Positions 52,807 through 60,947 of a stretch of DNA of 61,515 nt are shown in pieces (within the stretch, counting starts at the first letter, position 1; each line of letters begins with the position of its first letter). The position numbers were made by a program, and so were the translations under genes. The DNA comes from Cloacimonetes bacterium SCGC AAA252-N17 (GTDB taxonomy: Bacteria > Cloacimonadota > Cloacimonadia > JGIOTU-2): NCBI GenBank assembly GCA_000404785.1, contig ASNI01000010.1:1-61515 (forward strand), read 5' to 3'. The notes under the pieces were generated by a model. That model had not been told where the DNA came from. It made no database searches and was given only the letters and a program-made list of their open reading frames with translations.

Positions 52807-55079
52807 TATAACCTGCTTTTTAAAAGATATGAATAAACCTGACCGAGTGCGATGCCCGCATCATTTGGTGGTACTTTTTCGTTCCAAAATAACTTAAAAT
52901 CACTGCCGGAAAATACTCTTTTTATCATATTAACAAGCACGACATTCTGAAACACACCGCCTGAAAGTGCTACTTCATCTATGCCGAATTCACTCTTCAT
53001 TTTTTTGCACAAATAGAAAACTATCCGCGCAATTGTAAAGTGAAATTTTGATGAAATATATTCTTTTGAGCGACCATCCTTCAGATCTTGTACAATACTT
53101 CTAATTATTTTTGATACATCGATGAGATATCTCTGCTTATCAAATTCAAAATGATAATACTCTGAAAAATTCTCATCAGCAAGAGCTTCGAGTTTCATAG
53201 CTGCTTCACCTTCATAGGAATTATAGTGGCATACATCGATCAAACTTGCTACTGCATCAAAGAATCTTCCCATGCTCGAAGTTTGAAGCCGCACAGAATC
53301 ATTCAGCAACTGATGAAGTATCATATCTCTTTGGGGAAAAGTGGCTGTTGGAATAATGGTGTCGATTGCGTCGGGAAAATATTTAAAGAGATATATGAGT
53401 GCCATTCTCCAGGTCTCTTTAGCTGCCCTTTCTCCTGAAACCATCGGCAAATAATTCAAATGAGCAAATCTCTCACACTCAATATTTTTTATAATAAAAA
53501 ATTCGCCACCCCAGATATTCCCATCATCCCCATAACCGGTTCCATCAAAGGAAATTCCCAGCACATTCTTAAGATCGTGTTCCGCCATAACGCTATAAAT
53601 ATGGGCTTTATGATGCTGGATATAGTGAATTGGTAGCTCTTTTTCGTCTGCAAATTCTTGTGCAAATTGAGTAGAGAAATAATTAGGATGAGAATCTGCA
53701 ATGACGATTTCCGGTTTCATCTCAAAAATTGATTGAAAATAGTTTAGTGACTCTCTATAAAATTCTGTATTTGAGGCAAAAGCAAGGTCACCAAGATATT
53801 GACTGCCGAGAAATATATTCTCCTTTGTAATCCCAAATGAACCCTTCATGTCAGCACCTGCTGCGAAAATCTGCGGCTTTCCAATTCCTTTTTTAATATT
53901 AATAGGTTTGGGCACAAAGCCGCGAGCTTTCCTTATCAGAATTCTTTGATCGCCAGCATAAGTAACGATCGAATCATCGATCCGATTAAAAATTTCTCTA
54001 TTGTAGGAAAGATAATATTTAGTTATATTTGTCAGATTCTGATATGCTGAATCGTCTTTATTTTCGAGGGCTTCTTCAGAAATATTTCCGCTTGTGAAAA
54101 CGAGCAGCCTGAAGTGATTGAAAAGCAGGTAGTGTAAAGGAGTATATGGAAGCATGAAACCAATATCTTTTATACCTGGAGCCACATGTTCCAGAATAGC
54201 ATTTTTCTTATTTAACAGCACAATCGGTTTCTGCTGACCTTCCAGCATTTCTTTTTCATGCTCATTTATCGTGCAATATTCTTTTATAGTATCTATATCA
54301 CGAGCCATTAATGCAAAAGGTTTTTGTGGTCGGTACTTCAATTTTCTGAGTTTTTCAACAACCTCTTTATTCAACGCATTGCACACGAGATGATAACCGC
54401 CAATACCTTTTATCGCAACTATTTCTCCCTGCTGCAACAGGGACACTGTCTTATCAAATGCCTTCTCTCTTCTTTCGGTTTTGATAGGTTCTTCATCAAT
54501 AATCTCTATAAACTGTAACTCCGGTCCACATTTTGGACAGGCGTTCGGCTGTGCATGATACCGCCTATTCTCAACTGTTGTATATTCTCGATTGCAGTCA
54601 ACGCACATAATGAATTTTTTCATCGTTGTGTTTTTTCTGTCATAGGGAATTGACTGTATAATTGAAAACCGGGGTCCGCAATTTGTACAGTTAGTAAAGG
54701 GATAAGAATAATGCCTGTCATCTTTTTCCATGATCTCTTGTGCGCATTTATCGCATGTGGCAATATCCGGTGGTATCAGCGTTGAAATCTCGCCCTTCTT
54801 CTTACTCGGTGCGATTTCAAAAGTCTTGTGCTCAAGCAGATCGTATTTAAAATATTTTATTGAATGAGTGAGGATTGTTGAGACTGCTGGAGCATTATTA
54901 AGAATATCCTTTAAAAATTCCTCAATTGACTTTATGGATGCTTGCGCAATTATTTTTACACCGAACTCCCTATTCTCGACATATCCCAAGATGCCATGCT
55001 TCAGGGCAGTTCTCTTTACAAAAGGACGAAATCCGACTCCCTGCACTATTCCAGTAAGTATTATCTCAGCTTGTTGCAT
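52806..55079 (-). CDS. hypF: Carbamoyltransferase HypF
   Basis: 757 residues. Acylphosphatase domain (GIVQGVGFRPFVKRTA), two zinc fingers (CDKCAQEI...CTNCGPRF; CVDCNREY...CPKCGP), a YrdC-like domain (GGYHLVCNA...RPQKPFALM) and a Kae1-like C-terminal domain (HHKAHIYSVMAEH; GTGYGDDGNIWGGEFF). It makes the carbamoyl group for cyanide ligands from carbamoyl phosphate. It overlaps the protease gene by 14 bases. Confidence 0.97.
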   Translation of the reverse strand: MQQAEIILTGIVQGVGFRPFVKRTALKHGILGYVENREFGVKIIAQASIKSIEEFLKDILNNAPAVSTILTHSIKYFKYDLLEHKTFEIAPSKKKGEISTLIPPDIATCDKCAQEIMEKDDRHYSYPFTNCTNCGPRFSIIQSIPYDRKNTTMKKFIMCVDCNREYTTVENRRYHAQPNACPKCGPELQFIEIIDEEPIKTERREKAFDKTVSLLQQGEIVAIKGIGGYHLVCNALNKEVVEKLRKLKYRPQKPFALMARDIDTIKEYCTINEHEKEMLEGQQKPIVLLNKKNAILEHVAPGIKDIGFMLPYTPLHYLLFNHFRLLVFTSGNISEEALENKDDSAYQNLTNITKYYLSYNREIFNRIDDSIVTYAGDQRILIRKARGFVPKPINIKKGIGKPQIFAAGADMKGSFGITKENIFLGSQYLGDLAFASNTEFYRESLNYFQSIFEMKPEIVIADSHPNYFSTQFAQEFADEKELPIHYIQHHKAHIYSVMAEHDLKNVLGISFDGTGYGDDGNIWGGEFFIIKNIECERFAHLNYLPMVSGERAAKETWRMALIYLFKYFPDAIDTIIPTATFPQRDMILHQLLNDSVRLQTSSMGRFFDAVASLIDVCHYNSYEGEAAMKLEALADENFSEYYHFEFDKQRYLIDVSKIIRSIVQDLKDGRSKEYISSKFHFTIARIVFYLCKKMKSEFGIDEVALSGGVFQNVVLVNMIKRVFSGSDFKLFWNEKVPPNDAGIALGQVYSYLLKSRL

Positions 55080-55547
55080 CTTTGATCATAGTTATGAGAG
55101 AATCTGCACTCTCTTTAAGTTCAGGTGAAATTTCAGGTATTAAATCCGCACTCAATATATTAATACCGATCACTTCAACTTTCACATTTGAAAACTTGCG
55201 AATATACGAAATGATGACACTGATCGAGCTAGTATGAGTGGAAGTTGCAAAGGTACTTATTTCTTCAGGTCTCAAAATCTTTATCTCTCCTGCATTGTTT
55301 GAAAATCGGCATGCGTCAAAGAAAATAATTAAATCCAATTCTTTCGATGTGAGTGTATTAAAATAGTTTTCCGGCGTTGTTTCAGCGATCAGGAATGTAA
55401 AATTTTTTTTTTACATTTTGATTTTAATCGCTCAATGACATATAATCCCACAGCATCATCGCCGCGTTGATAATTTCCCAGCCCTACAAAAAGGGTTTTT
55501 TCATCTTTTATAGATAAAAATAATTTCTTTAACTCATTAGAATGCAT
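55066..55547 (-). pseudogene. Hydrogenase maturation protease split at an A10 tract
   Basis: Two frames together make one HycI/HyaD-type endopeptidase. The first, 55547-55389, gives 52 residues including VGLGNYQRGDDAVGLYVIERL, the conserved N-terminus, and then meets a stop. The second, ending at 55066, supplies DLIIFFDACR, then STHTSS (the His region) and the C-terminus. The change of frame falls at ten A's on the coding strand (55403-55412). Reading one base back there, or having eleven A's, joins the frames into about 160 residues. The cause may be a sequencing error, a real mutation or programmed slippage. Its start overlaps the ferredoxin gene by 11 bases. Confidence 0.8.
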
Positions 55548-56148
55548 CTTCGACAACAACCTGGTGCCTGCAACGTGGACACATCAATTTATAATAATCT
55601 TCTCTTCTGAGTTTATCTTTCTTTATTTTTGAATTCGGTATATCCTGATATCGAAGTTGAATGAATGCAAGGAGATTTGGATTACCATATGCTTTTGGAC
55701 CCAATTTTTCTACCAGCCAGTTCATATGGTCTTCAGTGGCTATCGTAGTACCGCAAATAGGACAGACAATAAGTTTTTTTTCAATTCTCATGAAGTCTGC
55801 ATCTTTATCAGGACTAAAAGTGGCAGTTATGTACTCATTAGAAAGCTTAATGCCCTTTTGAGTAATGCAGTGCTCTTCACACTGTCCGCAGTAAATGCAA
55901 TTCGTGTAGTTGACCTGCAAGATGCGTATCCCTTCTTCGGGAATATCGGTAAGATCGATTGCGTTTGCAGGGCAGACCTGGGCACATGAACCGCATCCAA
56001 CACATTCTTCTTCATTAAATATAGGTTTCCCTTTGAACTGTTTGACCGGCTCATAGGGTTTTTTTGTAAAAGGATATTTACTTGTTATTGGTTTTGAAAA
56101 TAGTGATACAATAGCTTCACCTAATTCTCGAAGTTTTGGAATAATCAT
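55537..56148 (-). CDS. HycF/MbhN-like 2x[4Fe-4S] ferredoxin
   Basis: 203 residues. Two cluster motifs, CVGCGSCAQVCPANAID and CIYCGQCEEHCITQ, in the arrangement of NuoI/HycF/MbhN subunits. The C-terminal half has two further CxxC pairs (CPICGTTI, CPRCRHQV) that look like a zinc or rubredoxin-type knob, as in HycF. It would pass electrons between ferredoxin and a membrane-bound [NiFe] hydrogenase. It sits between the mrp genes and hyp genes. Confidence 0.85.
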   Translation of the reverse strand: MIIPKLRELGEAIVSLFSKPITSKYPFTKKPYEPVKQFKGKPIFNEEECVGCGSCAQVCPANAIDLTDIPEEGIRILQVNYTNCIYCGQCEEHCITQKGIKLSNEYITATFSPDKDADFMRIEKKLIVCPICGTTIATEDHMNWLVEKLGPKAYGNPNLLAFIQLRYQDIPNSKIKKDKLRREDYYKLMCPRCRHQVVVEDAF

Positions 56149-56168
56149 TTTATTCTCCTGATATATTT

Positions 56169-56710
56169 AGCCACAAAAGGACACAAAAATTATTAATATA
56201 TAAATCTTTAAAACTCGCATTTCTTTTTTCCAAAATTTATAAGCAAACCAACTTTAATCTTTGAAGCTTTTAAATAGTTAATAACCTGTGCTTGATGAAT
56301 TAAATTCAATTTATCTTCAGCTTTTAATTCTAATATTATCTTTCTATCAACCAGAACATCTGCAAAATATTTACTAATTTGTTTTCCCTTATAAAATACT
56401 TCAATTGGATGTTCTGTTTCTGCATTAAATCCTTTATTATTTAATTCAATGACTAAAGCCTTTTTGTAAACATTCTCCAAAAAGCCATAACCCAATTCTT
56501 TCCACACCGTGAAAGCACAATCGTTGATTTTGTAACATTCATCTTTGAATATAATATCTTCTTTTGTGTTTTTTTGCATATTTTCAGCATTCATATTTAA
56601 TTACTTTTTTTTCACAAAATTACACAAATTTTCGCAAAATTTTTCTTTACTCTTTTTCATAATTAATATGTAATATTCCTTTTCGTGTGCTTTTGTGTGT
56701 TTTCGTGGCT
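56169..56710. mobile_element. GxxExxY element with terminal inverted repeats (copy 1)
   Basis: The left end reads AGCCACAAAAGGACACAAAA (from 56169), and the right end, read on the minus strand from 56710, reads AGCCACGAAAACACACAAAA, an imperfect 20-base inverted repeat (17 of 20 equal). Between them lie the intact GxxExxY gene and, next to the right end, a frame beginning MSHENTQKHTKR, an eroded start of another such gene. It separates mrpG from the ferredoxin gene. Confidence 0.6.
56208..56594 (-). CDS. GxxExxY protein (PD-(D/E)XK-like family)
   Basis: 128 residues. The family motif is GYGFLENVYKKAL, followed by the nuclease-like core FADVLVDRKIILELKA (D...E-x-K). It ends VGLLINFGKKKCEF, typical for this family. 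These proteins are widespread as small scattered genes, often in repeat-like contexts. Their role is unknown. Confidence 0.9.
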   Translation of the reverse strand: MNAENMQKNTKEDIIFKDECYKINDCAFTVWKELGYGFLENVYKKALVIELNNKGFNAETEHPIEVFYKGKQISKYFADVLVDRKIILELKAEDKLNLIHQAQVINYLKASKIKVGLLINFGKKKCEF

Positions 56711-56718
56711 CATATCTG

Positions 56719-57069
56719 TTATTTCTGTAATTCTTTATCTTCTTGATATAGATCGATAATGGTCTTGTCAGTCAGTTTAATCCCAGCTTTGTGGGCAGCT
56801 TTTGCAATTGCATGAGCAGAAACCGGGGACGTTAAAAGTATGAAGATCGCACACAAAATTGCTTTGAAGCCCGTTGCAGTAAAGCCGGAATAAATAAAGA
56901 CACCAAGTAGAATTCCAACAGAACCAAAAGTCACACTTTTTGTCGCTGCCTGAAGACGATTATACACGTCGGGAAGACGAACAAGTCCGAGCACTCCAAA
57001 AAAATCAAAAAGAATGCCACCACAAATGATAATATATCCAATGATTTGGTTTAATGCTAAATCATGCAT
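56719..57069 (-). CDS. mrpG: Mrp-type cation antiporter subunit G
   Basis: 116 residues with three membrane helices. GVLGLVRLPDVYNRLQAATKSVTFGSVGILLG is the MrpG/MnhG/MbhC signature. It overlaps mrpF by eight bases. Confidence 0.94.
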   Translation of the reverse strand: MHDLALNQIIGYIIICGGILFDFFGVLGLVRLPDVYNRLQAATKSVTFGSVGILLGVFIYSGFTATGFKAILCAIFILLTSPVSAHAIAKAAHKAGIKLTDKTIIDLYQEDKELQK

Positions 57070-57403
57070 CGAGTGACCTCCCTTCTAAAAATTTTGCAAG
57101 GGCTAATGTGCCAATGAAACTTTGCAAACCCCAGGCAATTCCGATATCTATAAAATATGAACGCTGTAATGCTATAGCAAGGATCGCACATACTCCGATG
57201 ATCAGAATACCAATAATATCAATAGCGACAATACGGTCTGCAACCGACGGTCCTTTCACCACTCGAATCAGAATGAATAGTGAGCAGAAAAGGAGCACAT
57301 TGATCAACTTATAGTTGAAGGGAATTTCTGTAAACACAGCGAAATTCATCACAAAGAATGCTGCAATGAAAAGTAAACCGATAAACCATCTAAAAACTCT
57401 CAT
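57062..57403 (-). CDS. mrpF: Mrp-type cation antiporter subunit F
   Basis: 113 residues with three membrane helices. RVVKGPSVADRIVAIDIIGILIIG is the MrpF/MnhF hallmark (GPS...DRIVAID). It overlaps mrpE by four bases. Confidence 0.94.
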   Translation of the reverse strand: MRVFRWFIGLLFIAAFFVMNFAVFTEIPFNYKLINVLLFCSLFILIRVVKGPSVADRIVAIDIIGILIIGVCAILAIALQRSYFIDIGIAWGLQSFIGTLALAKFLEGRSLDA

Positions 57404-57903
57404 TCAAAAATCTCCTCTAGTAGTTTTTCAAACCGACCGCCTATGTCTTTTGTGGTTTGCTCTATATCGGTAGATTTCACATCGATCCAGTGCACATACA
57501 ATACCTGATTATCAACATCGATATCTACCGTTAGTGTTCCGGGAGTTAAGGTTATTGAATTTGCAAGCATGGTTAGAGCTGAATCTCTTTTCAATTTCGT
57601 TTTGACTTTCACGATTCCCGGCTTGATAGGAAGAAGAGGGTGGATAACAATGTATGCAACGTGGAAGTTGGCTTTTATTAGTTCCCATGTGAATTTTACT
57701 AGATATTCAATCGTGTACCATACTCGTTTCAAATGAAATTTTCTTTCAGTTATGATCAGCATCTCTCCGGCAAAGATCGAGGTGATTAATGCAATGATGA
57801 TGCCTGCGATCAAAGAGGGAATACTGAAAACCATCGTTATCAATATCCAAATTAATAAGGATAGAAAAAAGACAACGATACGACTTTTTCTCTCTGTCTT
57901 CAT
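57400..57903 (-). CDS. mrpE: Mrp-type cation antiporter subunit E
   Basis: 167 residues with two or three N-terminal membrane helices and a soluble C-terminus. SALTMLANSITLTPGTLTVDID is the conserved MrpE segment. It overlaps mrpD by four bases. Confidence 0.94.
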   Translation of the reverse strand: MKTERKSRIVVFFLSLLIWILITMVFSIPSLIAGIIIALITSIFAGEMLIITERKFHLKRVWYTIEYLVKFTWELIKANFHVAYIVIHPLLPIKPGIVKVKTKLKRDSALTMLANSITLTPGTLTVDIDVDNQVLYVHWIDVKSTDIEQTTKDIGGRFEKLLEEIFE

Positions 57904-59405
57904 TTAACACTCCCTTTATCAAGATAGGGCTCGATTTTATCAATATATGAAGTTTTTCCCATAACGGTGTCCACTATGGGATTCAGATAATTTTTTCTAA
58001 TTGATGGTATCATAATAGCTGAACTGATTAGACACAGTGCAGCAAGAATGATCATTGCAGTTTTCATGGCAAAAGGAACCTTTTCAAGCACTTTTGCAGA
58101 TCCCTTTTTACCATAAAATGCGTGCTTTTGAACTTTCAATAAGTAGGCGAGAGTTACAATGCTCATCAGGGCTGCAATAATACCTATAACGATCTGACCC
58201 GCAGAAATACAAGCAATAATAATTATGAGTTTGCTGAAGAAGCCATTAAAAGGTGGAATTCCAGAAATTGATAATGTTCCTACCATGGTCGTTGCCGAAG
58301 TAACTTTGAGTTCTTTTGAAAGACCTCCCAACTGTCTCAGATCTCGTGTGTCGGTTGCATATTCAACAGCTCCGCTGTCTAAGAAAAGCAAGGATTTGAA
58401 GATTGCATGATAAAAGAGATGAAGAATACCACCAAGAATACCGAGAGGTGTGCCAAGCGCAAAACCTATAATTATAAATCCGACCTGGCTGATACTGCTA
58501 AATCCCAGCAACCGTTTGAAATCCCATTGCACGACCGAGAGAAAACCTCCTATCACGATCGAGAGCGTTCCGAGAAGCATAAGGATCTGTAATACAACTG
58601 TTGGGGCTCCGAATACATTAAAGAAAATTCTCACTAAAGCATACACGCCAAGTGTTTTGATGAGTACGCCGGAAAGCATTGCCGAGATCGGTGCTGGAGC
58701 TGATGGGTGGGCATCAGGTAGCCACGCATGGAAAGGAACGAGTGCAGTTTTCAAACCAAAACCTGCAATGAATAAACCATAAACCAAGAAAATCAGTTTC
58801 GGAGTTCCGACACTTCTCAGTTGAAGTCCGACATCCGCCATTGTAAGTGTGGAAGTATAACTATAGAGAATTCCAATACCAAACAGAATCATTGTGGAAG
58901 TTATCGCACCCATTGTGGCATATTTGAATGCTGCTTCCAGCTCTTCGGCTTCGGTTCCAAAGGCAACAAGAGCATAGGCAGAAATGAGCGCTATCTCCAT
59001 AAAAACATACAAATTGAAGAAGTCACCAGTGAGTATCACTCCATTCATTCCTGTCACCATCAGCATAAAGAGTGCAAAGAAATTCCACTTCCCTGTAAAA
59101 TGATTTATGTACTGGATCGAATAGAACGCAGAGAAAAAGGCAACAATGCTCACTACTATCAGCATAAAGGAAGACAGATTATCCAGGATCAAGCTTATCG
59201 TATAGGGTATTTTCCATCCACTTGTATTGTTTAGGATCATACCCCCATGTGCAGGGAGCTTAAAGAACGCAATGAACGAAACGATCAAAATCCAGGCACA
59301 TGCAGCAAGGGCAATAACAGCAGCAATATTTTCCTTTTTACGGGCAACTAGAACGATGAGAAATGCAGCGAGTAAAGGGACGAAAATAAACTGTGATAAT
59401 ATCAT
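57900..59405 (-). CDS. mrpD: Mrp-type cation antiporter subunit D (NuoN/MbhH-like)
   Basis: 501 residues with about 14 membrane helices of the proton-pumping antiporter family. The key lysine and histidine regions are seen in GFGLKTALVPFHAWLPDAHPSAPAPISAMLSG and FKRLLGFSSISQVG... LFYHAIFKSLLFL. It forms an ion channel of the complex. Confidence 0.96.
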   Translation of the reverse strand: MILSQFIFVPLLAAFLIVLVARKKENIAAVIALAACAWILIVSFIAFFKLPAHGGMILNNTSGWKIPYTISLILDNLSSFMLIVVSIVAFFSAFYSIQYINHFTGKWNFFALFMLMVTGMNGVILTGDFFNLYVFMEIALISAYALVAFGTEAEELEAAFKYATMGAITSTMILFGIGILYSYTSTLTMADVGLQLRSVGTPKLIFLVYGLFIAGFGLKTALVPFHAWLPDAHPSAPAPISAMLSGVLIKTLGVYALVRIFFNVFGAPTVVLQILMLLGTLSIVIGGFLSVVQWDFKRLLGFSSISQVGFIIIGFALGTPLGILGGILHLFYHAIFKSLLFLDSGAVEYATDTRDLRQLGGLSKELKVTSATTMVGTLSISGIPPFNGFFSKLIIIIACISAGQIVIGIIAALMSIVTLAYLLKVQKHAFYGKKGSAKVLEKVPFAMKTAMIILAALCLISSAIMIPSIRKNYLNPIVDTVMGKTSYIDKIEPYLDKGSVK

Positions 59406-59737
59406 CCTTGTAATCTCCTGATCTTCGTAATATCAAAGGTATCATATTTTTGATAGATCCTGATCGCAAGCGCAGCCATGAGCGCAGTGACACCAAGTTC
59501 AATAACGATGGATGTAAGCACAAGAGCCTGAGGAATAGGATCAACCATTGTAACATTGAATCCTTTTTTAAGAATCGGTGCAAGAGCTCCCGTACGATAA
59601 GCAAGCAGCACGAGGAACAGGTTTACGGAATAACCCATGATACCAATTGCAAGTATTATCTTAATCAGATCTCTTTTTGTGATCGCACCGTACACACCGA
59701 CCAAAAAGAGGAAAAAGCACATTATATAGAGTATCAT
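59402..59737 (-). CDS. mrpC: Mrp-type cation antiporter subunit C (NuoK-like)
   Basis: 111 residues with three membrane helices, homologous to NuoK. DPIPQALVLTSIVIELGVTALMAALAIRIY is the conserved helix with the buried Glu. It overlaps mrpD by four bases. Confidence 0.94.
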   Translation of the reverse strand: MILYIMCFFLFLVGVYGAITKRDLIKIILAIGIMGYSVNLFLVLLAYRTGALAPILKKGFNVTMVDPIPQALVLTSIVIELGVTALMAALAIRIYQKYDTFDITKIRRLQG

Positions 59738-59740
59738 ATC

Positions 59741-60190
59741 TTATCCTTCCTGTGGTTTAAAACTAGCTAAATAATAGAACACAAGATATAATCCCATGCC
59801 GACCTTCACGCAAATAAAGATATTCAGCATAGGGATGTAGCCGGCACTGATAAGTGTATATAGTTTGCCGATTCCCATAAAATTTGCGAGGAAATAACCG
59901 GTAACGTATAAGCCGACGAGACCGGTTAGCACGATTAGTATCGCTGCAATAGCTTCTATACTGTTCATGGCAAATTTATTCACGCGTTCCATCACAAAAT
60001 TTTTACCATACGCAAGCGTCAAGTGAACATAAGAAAGTGCAACGATGACACCGCCTGCAAAACCGCCGCCAGGGGAAAGATGACCATGAATAACAATATA
60101 AAGACCATATAAAAAGATCAACCAGACAGTGAAACGTGTAATTGTTTTAACAATTACGGACATACCTTCATTTGGAAAATTATTCTGCAT
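59741..60190 (-). CDS. mrpB: Mrp-type cation antiporter subunit B
   Basis: 149 residues with four membrane helices. GHLSPGGGFAGGVIVALSYV is the MrpB/MnhB signature. It overlaps the MrpA C-terminal gene by 11 bases. Confidence 0.95.
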   Translation of the reverse strand: MQNNFPNEGMSVIVKTITRFTVWLIFLYGLYIVIHGHLSPGGGFAGGVIVALSYVHLTLAYGKNFVMERVNKFAMNSIEAIAAILIVLTGLVGLYVTGYFLANFMGIGKLYTLISAGYIPMLNIFICVKVGMGLYLVFYYLASFKPQEG

Positions 60191-60719
60191 GTCTTTTCTT
60201 CCTCCCTGTTTTACGTAATATGGTGAATGTACCTAAAATTGCGGTAAAGAGCACGGTAACCTCACCCAATGTATCATATATTCTATAATTTAGAATAACA
60301 GCGGTGACGATATTTTGAGAACCGGTCTCCACGCCTGCATTGGCAAGATATCGTTCTGCAACGCGGACAATTGGTTTTCCAAAAGACGGCATATCCTTGA
60401 ACGCAAAGATGCTGAGCACAAAAATACTTGCAAGAATTACGATAGCAATGATTGTTTCTGGCACATCTCTTTGAAGAGCACGGACTTCGATTGAACGTTT
60501 CGCAAAAGCACGTATCAAAATGACCATGCATAGAATCTCGAAAACAAACTGAACAAGTGCAAGATCTGGAGCACCCAAAAAGAGAAATGCTAAAGAAAGG
60601 CTCAATCCAACAACACCAATGGTGATGATCGAAGAAAGTATATTCTTTATTTCCAGACATGCAATCGAACCGATTATCATGAATCCTAAAATAAAGTACA
60701 ACCAAATATCAACTGGCAC
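60180..60719 (-). CDS. MrpA C-terminal part (MbhD + MbhE, DUF4040)
   Basis: 179 residues with about five membrane helices. The first half (FLGAPDLALVQFVFEILCMVILI) is DUF4040/MbhD, and the second (ILNYRIYDTLGEVTVLFTAILG) is MbhE. In Mrp complexes these form the C-terminus of the large subunit MrpA; here they are a separate gene. Confidence 0.9.
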   Translation of the reverse strand: MPVDIWLYFILGFMIIGSIACLEIKNILSSIITIGVVGLSLSLAFLFLGAPDLALVQFVFEILCMVILIRAFAKRSIEVRALQRDVPETIIAIVILASIFVLSIFAFKDMPSFGKPIVRVAERYLANAGVETGSQNIVTAVILNYRIYDTLGEVTVLFTAILGTFTILRKTGRKKRHAE

Positions 60720-60746
60720 TTAAGCCTCCTACATATAAACACTTTT

Positions 60747-60932
60747 AACCACTAAAGGCACTAAAAGCACGAAAATGTTGTTTAAGAAAATTGTTTTATT
60801 AGACTTCATTTTATTAATTTCGTTTATTAAATTTGAACCCATTTTTCGCAATTCAAAAATAGCATCCTGAATTGCATAACTTCTTTCTTTGAAAATTATT
60901 TTTTCGCGTCTTTCGTGTATTTCGTGGTTCAT
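60747..60932. mobile_element. Truncated GxxExxY element with terminal repeats (copy 2)
   Basis: The left end AACCACTAAAGGCACTAAAA (from 60747) mirrors the right end read on the minus strand, AACCACGAAATACACGAAAG (from 60929); both carry on with CACGAAAA- and CGCGAAAA-like bases. The frame starting at 60932 reads MNHEIHERREKIIFKERSYA and then IQDAIFELRKMGSNLINEIN, the N-terminus of a GxxExxY protein that breaks down just where the motif should be. The rest of the gene is missing. It lies exactly between the two MrpA parts. Confidence 0.6.
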
Positions 60933-60947
60933 AATATTATACTTAAA

